From contig DIST01000027.1 of NCBI GenBank assembly GCA_002421645.1, forward strand, positions 1 to 7,759: a DNA stretch of 7,759 bases. The letters run 5' to 3'. The number at the start of each line of letters is the position of its first letter. The stretch's first letter is position 1. The notes under the pieces were generated by a model that saw only the letters and a list, made by a program, of their open reading frames with translations, made no database searches and was not told the DNA's origin. A program made the position numbers and the translations under genes. This DNA is from Flavobacterium sp. UBA6203 (GTDB lineage: Bacteria; Bacteroidota; Bacteroidia; Flavobacteriales; Flavobacteriaceae). Positions 1 to 6,720 of this stretch are shown one piece after another.

Positions 1-1198
1 GTGGCGCAACTGTAAATTCATTTACTCGAACATCGGTTCCTTCCATCGCTTCTTTTAGCGCCGATTCTACTTCTTTTCCGATAACGTGTTCACCAAAAGC
101 AGAAATATAATGTTTGATTCTTCCTGAAACGATTACTCGATATGGTTTTAAACTCGTAAACTGAATCGTATCGCCAATATTATAAGACCAAAGTCCAGCA
201 TTAGTGGAAATTATTAAAACGTAATTGACTCCTAATTCTACTTCACCAATGGTATAACGTTTTGGATTTTCAGTGAAAAACTCGTCTGCTTTTATGAATT
301 CGTAGAAAATTCCGGAATTCAATAACAACAACATGCCTTTTTCCTTCTGAGAATCTTGATAAGCAAAAAAGCCTTCGGAAGCTGGAAATAATTCTATCGA
401 ATCGACTTTTCTTCCGATTAAATTTTCGAATTTCGCTCTATAAGGTTCGTAATTGACTCCTCCGTAAATAAACAAATTGAAGTTTTTGAAGATTTCACCA
501 ACCGGTTTATTGGCTTTTTCCTTCAACTTCTCGAAATACATTTGCACCCAAGACGGAATTCCAGAAATCACCGACATGTTTTCCTTAATGGTTTCTTCTA
601 CAATGGCATTGACTTTGGTTTCCCAATCTTCAATGCAATTGGTTTCCCAACTTGGCATGCGGTTTTTTTGTAAATATTTCGGAACAAAATGCGCTACAAT
701 TCCGGATAATCTTCCGAGTTTGATACCATTTTTTTCTTCTAAAATGGGACTTCCTTGCAAGAAAATCATTTTTCCGGATACAAAATCGGCTTTTCCAGTT
801 TCGTGAATGTAACTTAAAATCGCATTTCGAGCCGCTTGAATATGAAACGGCATTGATTCTTTTGTCAACGGAATATATTTGGCACCAGAAGTAGTTCCAG
901 AAGTTTTAGCAAAATAAAGCGGTTTTTCTTTCCAAAGTACATTTTCTTCACCTTTTACCACTTTATCCACATAATGTTTCAAACCTTCGTAATCGCGAAC
1001 GGGCACTTTTTGAACAAAATCAGAATGAGATTTTATCGAATTGAAATCGTGGTCTTTTCCAAATTGCGTTTGAGCCGCTTCTTTGATTAATTCTTGAAAC
1101 ACTTTTTGTTGAGTTTCAACAGGATTATTAGCCCATTTTTGAGTTTTGGCGTGAATTCTTTTGGCAAATAACTTGGCCGCAAAAGCTTTTACTGACAT
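1..1198 (-). CDS. GH3 auxin-responsive promoter family protein (C-terminus cut by window edge)
   Basis: The gene begins at an ATG (1198-1196) and stays open for 399 codons to the window edge. Family members are about 500 residues, so roughly the last 100 are missing. GH3 proteins are adenylate-forming enzymes. The plant ones join amino acids to hormones such as indole-acetate or jasmonate, while the substrate of bacterial ones is not established. Visible motifs in order are the phosphate-binding loop SGTTSGAKYIP (residues 100-110), ASEGFFA (about 273-279), the GLWSYNIGDTIQF block with the nucleotide-binding Asp343 (about 336-348), and GRIKHYISAFGEHV (about 359-372). The core adenylation motifs are therefore intact, and the swinging C-terminal domain is only beginning. 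No signal peptide is seen, so it is probably cytoplasmic. Its start lies one base after the stop of the M23-like gene, so the two are very likely co-transcribed and perhaps translationally coupled. Family assignment is firm; the reaction is unknown. Confidence 0.9.
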   Translation of the reverse strand, partial: MSVKAFAAKLFAKRIHAKTQKWANNPVETQQKVFQELIKEAAQTQFGKDHDFNSIKSHSDFVQKVPVRDYEGLKHYVDKVVKGEENVLWKEKPLYFAKTSGTTSGAKYIPLTKESMPFHIQAARNAILSYIHETGKADFVSGKMIFLQGSPILEEKNGIKLGRLSGIVAHFVPKYLQKNRMPSWETNCIEDWETKVNAIVEETIKENMSVISGIPSWVQMYFEKLKEKANKPVGEIFKNFNLFIYGGVNYEPYRAKFENLIGRKVDSIELFPASEGFFAYQDSQKEKGMLLLLNSGIFYEFIKADEFFTENPKRYTIGEVELGVNYVLIISTNAGLWSYNIGDTIQFTSLKPYRVIVSGRIKHYISAFGEHVIGKEVESALKEAMEGTDVRVNEFTVAP

Positions 1199-1199
1199 G

Positions 1200-2072
1200 T
1201 TAATTGAAATTGATAAATTGAGTTGGATCGATTGGGAAACCATCTTTCCATAATTCAAAATGTAAGGTTGCGCCTGAATTTTGAACCGTATTTGCATTTC
1301 CAGCAAGAGCGATAACTTCTCCTGATTTCACTGTGTTTCCTTGTTTTTTAGTTACCGAAGCTGCGTTTTTATACACCGATAAAATATCATCTTTATGACG
1401 CACAATCACCACATAACCCGAACTTGGCGTCCAATCCGAAAAAATGATGGTTCCGGCTGCTACGGCTTTGATTGGTGTATTGTTGGTCAATGCAACGGTA
1501 ACAGCTAAATGTTTATTGGCTACATTATATTTTTGTAAAATACTTCCTTGAGCTGGTGGAAATAAGACAAAACTTACTTTAGGTTTTGAAGATTCAAAAA
1601 CGTTGTATTTATCTTCTTTTATAACTTGTTCGCGAAGTTCTTTTTCTTTTTCAGTTGGAGCAAGTTCTGATAAATCCAATTCTGCAGCATCTAGAGCTTT
1701 TATCGAATCTTTATTTAATTTGGCATACTCTAAATCGCCAGTAAGTACTTTTTTTATAGAAGCGATATAAGCGTTATTGATTTTTACCGATTTTTCAAGA
1801 GAATCTGATTTTATTGCCATTTCCAAGGCTTCTTGTTTCAATTTAGTAGAAGCATAACCTGGAATATACTCGCGAAGTGGTGTAAAAGCAATGATATAAG
1901 TAGTAACAAAAATGATTAAAATAGCGCCAACCGTTGCCACCACAAAGACGTTCATTAAATTTAATTTTAATGAAAAAGTTTCTTCAAAAGTATCTTCGTT
2001 AAGAATAACTAACCTTCTCTTATTGAATAATTTTCTTAATAAAAGTTGTCTTTTTAGCCTTTTATTAGCCAT
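1200..2072 (-). CDS. Membrane-anchored M23/LytM-domain protein, probably non-catalytic
   Basis: This is a 290-residue protein. A basic cytoplasmic N-terminus (about 1-38, many K/R) precedes one transmembrane helix (about 39-63), which leaves the remainder in the periplasm. Residues 75-155 are charged and helical, probably a coiled coil. Residues about 165-288 form an M23 (LytM) domain ending in LHFELWKDGFPIDPTQFI. Active M23 enzymes use an HxxxD zinc motif, a catalytic His in a YxH-type motif and an HxH motif. Here the first His (H188) and the last His (H271) remain. The zinc Asp is Thr192, the catalytic His position is Asn236 (in VYKNAAS), and the first His of HxH is Thr269. Lytic activity is therefore unlikely. 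As with EnvC and NlpD, which also lack the full site, a role as cell-wall hydrolase activator or scaffold is plausible but inferred. It has its own TATATTTG promoter box and probably leads an operon with the GH3 gene. Confidence 0.85.
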   Translation of the reverse strand: MANKRLKRQLLLRKLFNKRRLVILNEDTFEETFSLKLNLMNVFVVATVGAILIIFVTTYIIAFTPLREYIPGYASTKLKQEALEMAIKSDSLEKSVKINNAYIASIKKVLTGDLEYAKLNKDSIKALDAAELDLSELAPTEKEKELREQVIKEDKYNVFESSKPKVSFVLFPPAQGSILQKYNVANKHLAVTVALTNNTPIKAVAAGTIIFSDWTPSSGYVVIVRHKDDILSVYKNAASVTKKQGNTVKSGEVIALAGNANTVQNSGATLHFELWKDGFPIDPTQFINFN

Positions 2073-2093
2073 TTTTAAAACATATTAATTACA

Positions 2094-2101
2094 CAAATAT
2101 A
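2094..2101 (-). promoter_or_regulatory. -7 promoter box for the M23-like gene
   Basis: Read on the minus strand this is TATATTTG, an exact match to the Bacteroidota sigma-A -7 consensus TAnnTTTG. It lies 21 bases upstream of the ATG at 2072, which implies a short leader of roughly 15 bases. I see no convincing -33 TTG at the usual spacing, so the call rests on the -7 box and its position. Confidence 0.55.
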
Positions 2102-2174
2102 CTAAATACAACGGGTTTCTAATTTCGAATTGTATAATTAATCGTTAAAAAATAATCATTTGTTAATTTCTTTA

Positions 2175-2182
2175 TATCTTTG
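2175..2182 (+). promoter_or_regulatory. -7 promoter box for tatA
   Basis: TATCTTTG matches the Bacteroidota -7 consensus TAnnTTTG and ends 20 bases before the tatA ATG (2203). A TTTG at 2159-2162 is only 12 bases upstream, closer than the usual 17-23, so the -33 element is uncertain. The start codon is preceded by an A-rich stretch and not by a Shine-Dalgarno sequence, as is common in Flavobacteria. Confidence 0.6.
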
Positions 2183-2202
2183 TACTTTAAAATTTAGAAA
2201 AA

Positions 2203-2409
2203 ATGAATGCACTAGCTATATTTTTAGGAGTTGTTGGTCCAACACAAGTTATTCTGATAATCGCTATTATTGTTTTACTTTTTGGTGGTAAGAAAATTCC
2301 AGAATTAATGAAAGGAATTGGAACTGGTATTAAAGAGTTCAAAAACGCAGCAAAAGACGACCAACCTGCTAATTCTAAAAAAGAAGAAGAAACGAAAGAA
2401 AAAGAATAG
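2203..2409 (+). CDS. tatA: Sec-independent protein translocase subunit TatA
   Basis: TatA oligomerises in the inner membrane to form the pore-like part of the twin-arginine system, which exports folded proteins delivered by TatC. The 68-residue protein has the whole family layout. A short periplasmic N-terminus carries GPTQ, with Gln15 matching the conserved polar residue of E. coli TatA. A transmembrane helix runs from about 14 to 27, followed by the hinge Phe27-Gly28 (LLFGGKKIPEL). An amphipathic helix follows (about 32-50, with the conserved Phe46 in IKEFKNA), and then a charged Lys/Glu tail. Length fits the family, which is usually 55-90 residues. It is divergent from the M23-like gene and convergent with tex, and is probably transcribed alone from the TATCTTTG promoter to the hairpin at 2428-2471. 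No tatC or tatB is in the window. TatE is the same family, and in a one-component Bacteroidota system this would be the TatA role. Confidence 0.93.
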   Translation: MNALAIFLGVVGPTQVILIIAIIVLLFGGKKIPELMKGIGTGIKEFKNAAKDDQPANSKKEEETKEKE

Positions 2410-2427
2410 TTTTTCTTTTCAATATTT

Positions 2428-2471
2428 AAAATCCCAAATTCCAACTTTTATTAGTTAGAGTTTGGGATTTT
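2428..2471. terminator. Bidirectional intrinsic terminator between tatA and tex
   Basis: The arms AAAATCCCAAA (2428-2438) and TTTGGGATTTT (2461-2471) are exact reverse complements. The stem continues inward with three more pairs (one G-T), a mismatch and three further pairs, leaving an 8-base loop. On the plus strand it is followed by the T-rich TATCTTTTTA. On the minus strand the arm itself ends in a T run. It sits in the 76-bp gap between the two convergent stops (2409 and 2486), so it can serve both genes. Confidence 0.85.
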
Positions 2472-2485
2472 ATCTTTTTACTCGA

Positions 2486-4612
2486 TTACAAAATCATCGT
2501 CAACTGAATGCGCTTTCTAGCTTCATCCACCTCAACAACTTTTACTTGCACGTGTTGGTGCATTTTTACGACTTCATTTACATCCGAAACATAGCCTTCT
2601 TTCAATTGCGAAATGTGCACCAAACCACTTTCTTTGATTCCTAAATCTACGAAACATCCAAAAGCGGTAATGTTATTCACAATCCCTGGTAAAATTATGC
2701 CGGTTTTTAAATCTGAAATGGAACGCACATTTGGATCGAATTCGAAAATTTTTGCCGCTTTTCTTGGATCTAAACCTGGTTTTTCTAACTCTTTTAAAAT
2801 GTCTTTTAAAGTTAAAATTCCAATTTCGGCTGTGATGTAATTTTCAGGTTTTATTTGGGCGATTTTTTCTTTATTAGCGATTAATTCATTGGTTTTGATG
2901 CCTAAATCTTTTGCCATTTTTTCCACAATTGGATACGCTTCTGGATGAACGGCTGAGTTGTCTAACGGATTTTTTCCATCGCGAATTCTAATGAAAGCTG
3001 CGGCTTGTTGATACGCTTTTTCTCCTAATCGTGGTACTTTTTTTAGTTGTTTTCTATCTTCAAAAGGTCCATTTTCTGAGCGATAAGCAACGATATTTTC
3101 CGCCATTTTTTCACCAATTCCTGATACATAACTCAACAACGATTTACTTGCTGTATTGATGTTAATCCCAACAGAATTCACGCAACTCATTACTGTACTA
3201 TCTAAAGCAGATTGTAATTTAGTTTGGTCAACATCGTGCTGATATTGTCCAACACCGATAGATTTTGGATCGATTTTTACCAATTCAGCCAATGGATCTG
3301 AAAGACGTCTTCCAATAGAAACCGAACCTCGAACCGTTACATCATAATTTGGAAATTCTTCTCTCGCAATTTTACTCGCAGAATATACCGATGCTCCCGC
3401 TTCTGAAACTACAAATACTTGAACAGGTTTATCAAAAGCGATTTTTTTAATAAAAAATTCCGTTTCACGAGAAGCGGTTCCGTTTCCTATAGAAATAGCT
3501 TCAATATTGTACGCATTCACCATTGAACGGATTTTTTTCATCGCCATAGCGGTATCGTTTTGTGGCGCATGTGGATAAATGGTTTCGTTATTTAACAAAT
3601 CGCCTTTTTCATCCAAACACACTACTTTACAACCCGTTCTGTAACCTGGATCGATGGCTAGAATTCGTTTTTCGCCTAATGGTGGCGCCAACAACAACTG
3701 ACGTAAATTTTCTGAAAACACATCAATCGCTTTGATATCGGCTTTTGCTTTTGCTTCTTGCAAGGTTTCGTTTGAAATGGCTGGTTCCAACAAACGTTTG
3801 TAACTGTCTTTTATCGCTAATTCTAAATGTTCGGTTGCATCCGAATTTTTATTTTTGATGATATTTTCTTCAATGAAATCTAGCGCTTCTTCTTTTTCGA
3901 TTGCTACATTTAGTTTCACAAAACCTTCCGCTTCAGCACGTAACATAGCTAATAAACGATGTGATGGCGCTTTGGAAATCGGTTCTGACCAATCGAAATA
4001 TTGGGAGAACTTTTGAGCCCCTTCATCATCTTTTTTGGTTTTAACAACTTTGGTTGTGATTTCAGCTTTTCGTTGAAACAAGCGACGTAAATTTTTACGA
4101 ATAAAGATATTTTCGTTAATCCATTCGGCAATAATATCACGAGCGCCTTGTAAAGCTTCGTCTTCATTTTTTACATTCTCATTCAAATATTTAGAGGCTA
4201 AAAACTCAATATTATCATTTCTTTGACTCATTATAATTTTTGCCAACGGTTCTAATCCGTTTTCACGAGCGACATCGGCTTTTGTTTTTTTCTTCTTTTT
4301 ATAAGGCAAATAGAAATCTTCTAATTCTTGTAAATCGAAACTGTTTTCGATTTTCGATTTCAATTCTGGTGAAAGCGCATTTTGCTCTTCAATTGATTTT
4401 AAAATACTTTCTTTTCGCTTGATGATTTCGTCAAATTGCTTGTTTAATTTCGAAATGGCTTCGATTTGTACCTCATCTAAATTTCCAGTTTGGTCTTTTC
4501 GATAACGCGAAATAAACGGAATTGTACAATCTTCTGAAAGTAATTTTATAGTAGCTTCAATGCTTTTTGGAGCAATGTTAGTTTGGTTTTGAATGAATTG
4601 AATGTTGGTCAT
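2486..4612 (-). CDS. tex: Tex-family RNA-binding transcription accessory protein
   Basis: Tex is a cytoplasmic nucleic-acid-binding protein related to eukaryotic Spt6, and it takes part in transcription and RNA handling. The 708-residue sequence shows the family's domains in order. The helical N-terminal Tex domain (about 1-190) contains CTIPFISRYRKDQTG (29-43) and FYLPYKKKKKTKA (100-112). The YqgF/RNase H-like domain (about 315-440) contains ILAIDPGYRTG (317-327), GNGTASRETE (376-385) and VSEAGASVYSAS (402-413). Two helix-hairpin-helix segments follow (about 490-545; SGIGEKMAENI, PRLGEKAYQQAA). The S1 RNA-binding domain occupies about 634-706 (GIVNNITAFGCFVDLG, GLVHISQL). It stops right after S1, without the basic tail seen in longer proteobacterial versions such as the 773-residue E. 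coli protein. Its ATG shares one base with the stop of the upstream ATPase gene (TAATG), which suggests co-transcription and possible coupling. No fault in the reading frame is seen. Confidence 0.96.
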   Translation of the reverse strand: MTNIQFIQNQTNIAPKSIEATIKLLSEDCTIPFISRYRKDQTGNLDEVQIEAISKLNKQFDEIIKRKESILKSIEEQNALSPELKSKIENSFDLQELEDFYLPYKKKKKTKADVARENGLEPLAKIIMSQRNDNIEFLASKYLNENVKNEDEALQGARDIIAEWINENIFIRKNLRRLFQRKAEITTKVVKTKKDDEGAQKFSQYFDWSEPISKAPSHRLLAMLRAEAEGFVKLNVAIEKEEALDFIEENIIKNKNSDATEHLELAIKDSYKRLLEPAISNETLQEAKAKADIKAIDVFSENLRQLLLAPPLGEKRILAIDPGYRTGCKVVCLDEKGDLLNNETIYPHAPQNDTAMAMKKIRSMVNAYNIEAISIGNGTASRETEFFIKKIAFDKPVQVFVVSEAGASVYSASKIAREEFPNYDVTVRGSVSIGRRLSDPLAELVKIDPKSIGVGQYQHDVDQTKLQSALDSTVMSCVNSVGININTASKSLLSYVSGIGEKMAENIVAYRSENGPFEDRKQLKKVPRLGEKAYQQAAAFIRIRDGKNPLDNSAVHPEAYPIVEKMAKDLGIKTNELIANKEKIAQIKPENYITAEIGILTLKDILKELEKPGLDPRKAAKIFEFDPNVRSISDLKTGIILPGIVNNITAFGCFVDLGIKESGLVHISQLKEGYVSDVNEVVKMHQHVQVKVVEVDEARKRIQLTMIL

Positions 4613-5748
4613 TATGTTATAAAATCTAAATAGTTTTGTTTATTAATTACTTCAAAAGTAGCTTCTGGATAGGCTTTTGCAAAGGCTGTTGGAATTTTTG
4701 ATTTCTTATTTTCGTTCCACTTGAATTCAAATCCTGCAATTGTTTCAGCTTCTGTTTCTAACCAATCTAATTCTTGTTGGTCGTAAGTTCTCCAAAAATA
4801 ATTTTGTTTAAACATTTTATGATATTCTTGTTTTTTCATGCGTTCCGAAGCTAAATAATTTTCCCATAAATCACCAACATCAGTTCGGTTTTGTAAGGTA
4901 TTAAAATTATTAATAATGGCATTTCTAATTCCATTATCGTAAAAATACCAACGAGAAGATTTTGTAATTTCTTTACGAAGATTTCTCGAAAAACCTTCAA
5001 TTTTAAATATAATGAACACTTTGGAAAGCAAATCTAAATAACGTTCCACCGTGTTTTTTGACATATTTAATTGATTTCCAAGCTCTTGTAACGAAACCTC
5101 TTTTCCTACTTGAAACGCAATCAAACGAAGTAAATCATAAATTTTGTCCGAATTTTTAATACCATCAAAAATTAAAATATCTTTCAATAAATACGAATTA
5201 ACAATTTCCTTTAAATAATCTTTTTTTTCGTACCACGATTCATGATGAGTCAATTCGGGATAACCTCCATAAATCAAACGTTCCTCAAGATTTTCTATAG
5301 TTTGTTTATAATTTTCAAACTGCAAAAACTCTATTTGTGCCAAAGGAAACAAAAATATCGTGTTTTTTCTTCCAACTAATGGTTCACCTAATTTATTCGC
5401 TAAATCAAACATGGAAGAACCTGTCGCTATCACTTTTATTCCTTCTATTGAATCTACAATTAATTTTAATATTTGTCCAATTTCGGTAATATTTTGCGCT
5501 TCATCAATTACTAAAATTGAAATATCTTGAAGTAATTTAGTATAATTTGCAACACTTCTTTCTTCTAACAATCGTGCATCATTGCTATCTTCTCCGTTTA
5601 ACTGTAGTACTTTCTCGTTACTGGTTTGTAAATATTTTTTAATTAATTGCGTTTTTCCCACACGTCTTGCGCCTAATAAAATCAATACTTTATTAGGTTT
5701 AAGTTTGGAATGAAAATCATCTAAAACAACTCTTTTGTAGTAATTCAT
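4612..5748 (-). CDS. AAA+ ATPase of the AAA_14/DUF4143 family
   Basis: This 378-residue ATPase has the Walker A loop GARRVGKT (26-33), Walker B ILVIDEAQ (78-85) and a sensor-1-like IATGSS (107-112). All key nucleotide-binding residues are present. The family's GGYPEL motif (161-166) follows, then a winged-helix-like segment (about 215-247; LQELGNQLNMSKNTVERYLDLL), then WYFYDNGIRNAI (267-278). The C-terminus holds ELDWL (326-330, Asp328) and FEFKW (340-344, Glu341 and Lys343), spaced like the core residues of a PD-(D/E)XK nuclease fold. Such proteins are widespread accessory genes in bacteria and archaea; their cellular role is unsettled, and a DNA- or nuclease-linked function is only inferred. 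Spot counts suggest lower GC (14-16 per 60 bases in three sampled lines) than tex (19-24 per 60), which fits acquisition by transfer. It is preceded by its own promoter box and a tandem hairpin repeat, and its stop overlaps the tex start by one base. Confidence 0.9.
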   Translation of the reverse strand: MNYYKRVVLDDFHSKLKPNKVLILLGARRVGKTQLIKKYLQTSNEKVLQLNGEDSNDARLLEERSVANYTKLLQDISILVIDEAQNITEIGQILKLIVDSIEGIKVIATGSSMFDLANKLGEPLVGRKNTIFLFPLAQIEFLQFENYKQTIENLEERLIYGGYPELTHHESWYEKKDYLKEIVNSYLLKDILIFDGIKNSDKIYDLLRLIAFQVGKEVSLQELGNQLNMSKNTVERYLDLLSKVFIIFKIEGFSRNLRKEITKSSRWYFYDNGIRNAIINNFNTLQNRTDVGDLWENYLASERMKKQEYHKMFKQNYFWRTYDQQELDWLETEAETIAGFEFKWNENKKSKIPTAFAKAYPEATFEVINKQNYLDFIT

Positions 5749-5775
5749 GATACTTTTGTATTTGAATTTGAACTA

Positions 5776-5783
5776 CAAATATA
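5776..5783 (-). promoter_or_regulatory. -7 promoter box for the AAA+ ATPase gene
   Basis: On the minus strand this reads TATATTTG, an exact match to the Bacteroidota -7 consensus, 27 bases upstream of the ATG at 5748. The expected -33 position (around 5801-5810) falls inside the first 32-bp repeat unit, and no TTG is found there. A protein bound to the repeat could therefore control this promoter. It may also drive tex. Confidence 0.55.
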
Positions 5784-5788
5784 GTAAA

Positions 5789-5854
5789 AAAATATAAATT
5801 CAGTCAGTTGATTGACGGAATTAATGTAAATTCAGTCAGTTGATTGACGGAATT
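5789..5854 (-). terminator. Possible terminator of the rpiB-nnrD operon (duplicated hairpin plus T tract)
   Basis: Transcripts leaving nnrD on the minus strand meet two copies of the same imperfect hairpin (9 pairs, one mismatch, 6-base loop), and the second is followed by a run of T with one interruption. The stem is AT-rich, so strength is uncertain. If it is weak, rpiB and nnrD transcripts would read on into the ATPase gene and tex. Confidence 0.45.
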
Positions 5855-5870
5855 AATGTAAATTCAGTCA
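5795..5870. repeat. Tandem 32-bp repeat, 2.4 identical copies, each able to form a hairpin
   Basis: Units lie at 5795-5826 and 5827-5858, identical over all 32 bases, and are followed by the first 12 bases of a third copy (5859-5870). Each full unit contains an imperfect inverted repeat: outer arms AATTC/GAATT, one mismatch, inner arms GTCA/TGAC and a 6-base centre GTTGAT (5797-5822 and 5829-5854). The array fills the gap between the nnrD stop (5879) and the ATPase promoter (-7 box 5776-5783). Read on the minus strand, the hairpin nearest the ATPase gene is followed at once by TATATTTTTTTA, so it could act as an intrinsic terminator for rpiB-nnrD. Its overlap with the -33 region also suits an operator. 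There are no spacers, so it is not a CRISPR array. Confidence 0.9.
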
Positions 5871-5878
5871 ACCTAAGA

Positions 5879-6697
5879 TTAAAATTGTTTAAAAGCTAAA
5901 CCTATATTTTCAATAACATCGGTTATTAACATACTTTCTTCACTTTGTGTTTGAAGTGTAATATCTGCAGCTAATCCGTGAAGAAAAACGCCTAATTTGG
6001 CAGCTTCAAAAGTTGTGTAACCTTGGGCTAAAAACGAAGTAATCATTCCGGTTAAGGCATCACCCGAACCGCCTTTTGCTAAACCTGAATTTCCTGTAGT
6101 GTTTTCAAAATTCTGAATTCCATTAGTTATAAAAGTTTTATGTCCTTTTAAAACAATAATACCATTTAATTCTTTGGCTTTTTGGATGGCTGTAATTCTT
6201 CTTTCCGATTCTGAATGGTGTTCGCCAAATAATCGGTCAAATTCTTTTGGATGTGGCGTTAAAACAAATGGAAAATTAAAATGCTTCCAATCAATTTTAT
6301 ATTTCGCAATTAAATTCAAAGCATCGGCATCAAAAACAACGGGAAGTTTGTTTTCGTATAATTCGTAAATGTATTGCAGGCTGATTTCATCTACTCCAAT
6401 TCCGGGACCAATTCCGATAGCATTGTAAGGTGATAAATCATTCATCACACAAGAATTAGCATACATCGCTTCAGGAATTGAATTGAAAAGAACGCCTTTG
6501 TTTTCAGGAGAAAAAGCAACGGTTAACAACCCGACACCTGAACGTAAACAAGCTTTTGAAGCAATAATCGCAGCGCCCATTTTTTCTGAGCTTCCTGCAA
6601 TTAACAAAGCATGACCATGTGTTCCTTTATGAGAATCACATGGTCGTTTTTTATAACTATTTTTAATACAATTCAAATCTAATTTTATTACTTCCAT
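5879..6697 (-). CDS. nnrD: ADP-dependent (S)-NAD(P)H-hydrate dehydratase (stand-alone)
   Basis: The enzyme repairs NADH and NADPH damaged by hydration, using ADP to dehydrate the S form. The 272-residue protein is a single YjeF C-terminal (ribokinase-like) domain, close to the 276 residues of B. subtilis YxkO. Motifs seen are GTHGHALLIAGS (25-36), GIGPGIG (95-101), FDADALN (122-128), LTPHPKEF (146-153), LKGHKT (183-188), NSGLAKGGSGDALTG (203-217, with the glycine-rich loop and catalytic Asp213), and HGLAAD (240-245). The epimerase domain (NnrE) that is fused at the N-terminus in many bacteria is absent, so interconversion of the R and S forms would need a separate gene elsewhere. Start ATG at 6697 gives a normal N-terminus. 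It lies 23 bases after the rpiB stop on the same strand, which makes a likely two-gene operon. An intact reading frame and all signature residues give high confidence. Confidence 0.94.
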   Translation of the reverse strand: MEVIKLDLNCIKNSYKKRPCDSHKGTHGHALLIAGSSEKMGAAIIASKACLRSGVGLLTVAFSPENKGVLFNSIPEAMYANSCVMNDLSPYNAIGIGPGIGVDEISLQYIYELYENKLPVVFDADALNLIAKYKIDWKHFNFPFVLTPHPKEFDRLFGEHHSESERRITAIQKAKELNGIIVLKGHKTFITNGIQNFENTTGNSGLAKGGSGDALTGMITSFLAQGYTTFEAAKLGVFLHGLAADITLQTQSEESMLITDVIENIGLAFKQF

Positions 6698-6720
6698 TTG
6701 AATTGATTTTAAGTTTTGGA

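Noticed and set aside
477..806. Open frame of 109 codons on the plus strand
   Set aside because: It lies wholly inside the GH3 gene on the opposite strand, whose protein has clear family motifs; the plus-strand product resembles nothing I recognise.
2187..2444. Minus-strand frame covering tatA
   Set aside because: It is the antisense shadow of tatA, which has complete TatA motifs, and it runs into the terminator hairpin.
3949..4167. Minus-strand 72-codon frame inside tex
   Set aside because: It is a shifted frame of the tex coding sequence, with no start context or family match; tex itself is intact.
4793..4800. Internal promoter for tex (TATTTTTG on the minus strand inside the ATPase gene)
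   Set aside because: It matches TAnnTTTG, but it is about 180 bases from the tex start, lacks a -33 TTG, and such matches arise by chance in coding DNA this rich in A and T.
5795..5870. CRISPR array
   Set aside because: The 32-bp units are directly adjacent with no spacers between them, there are only 2.4 copies, and no cas gene is nearby.
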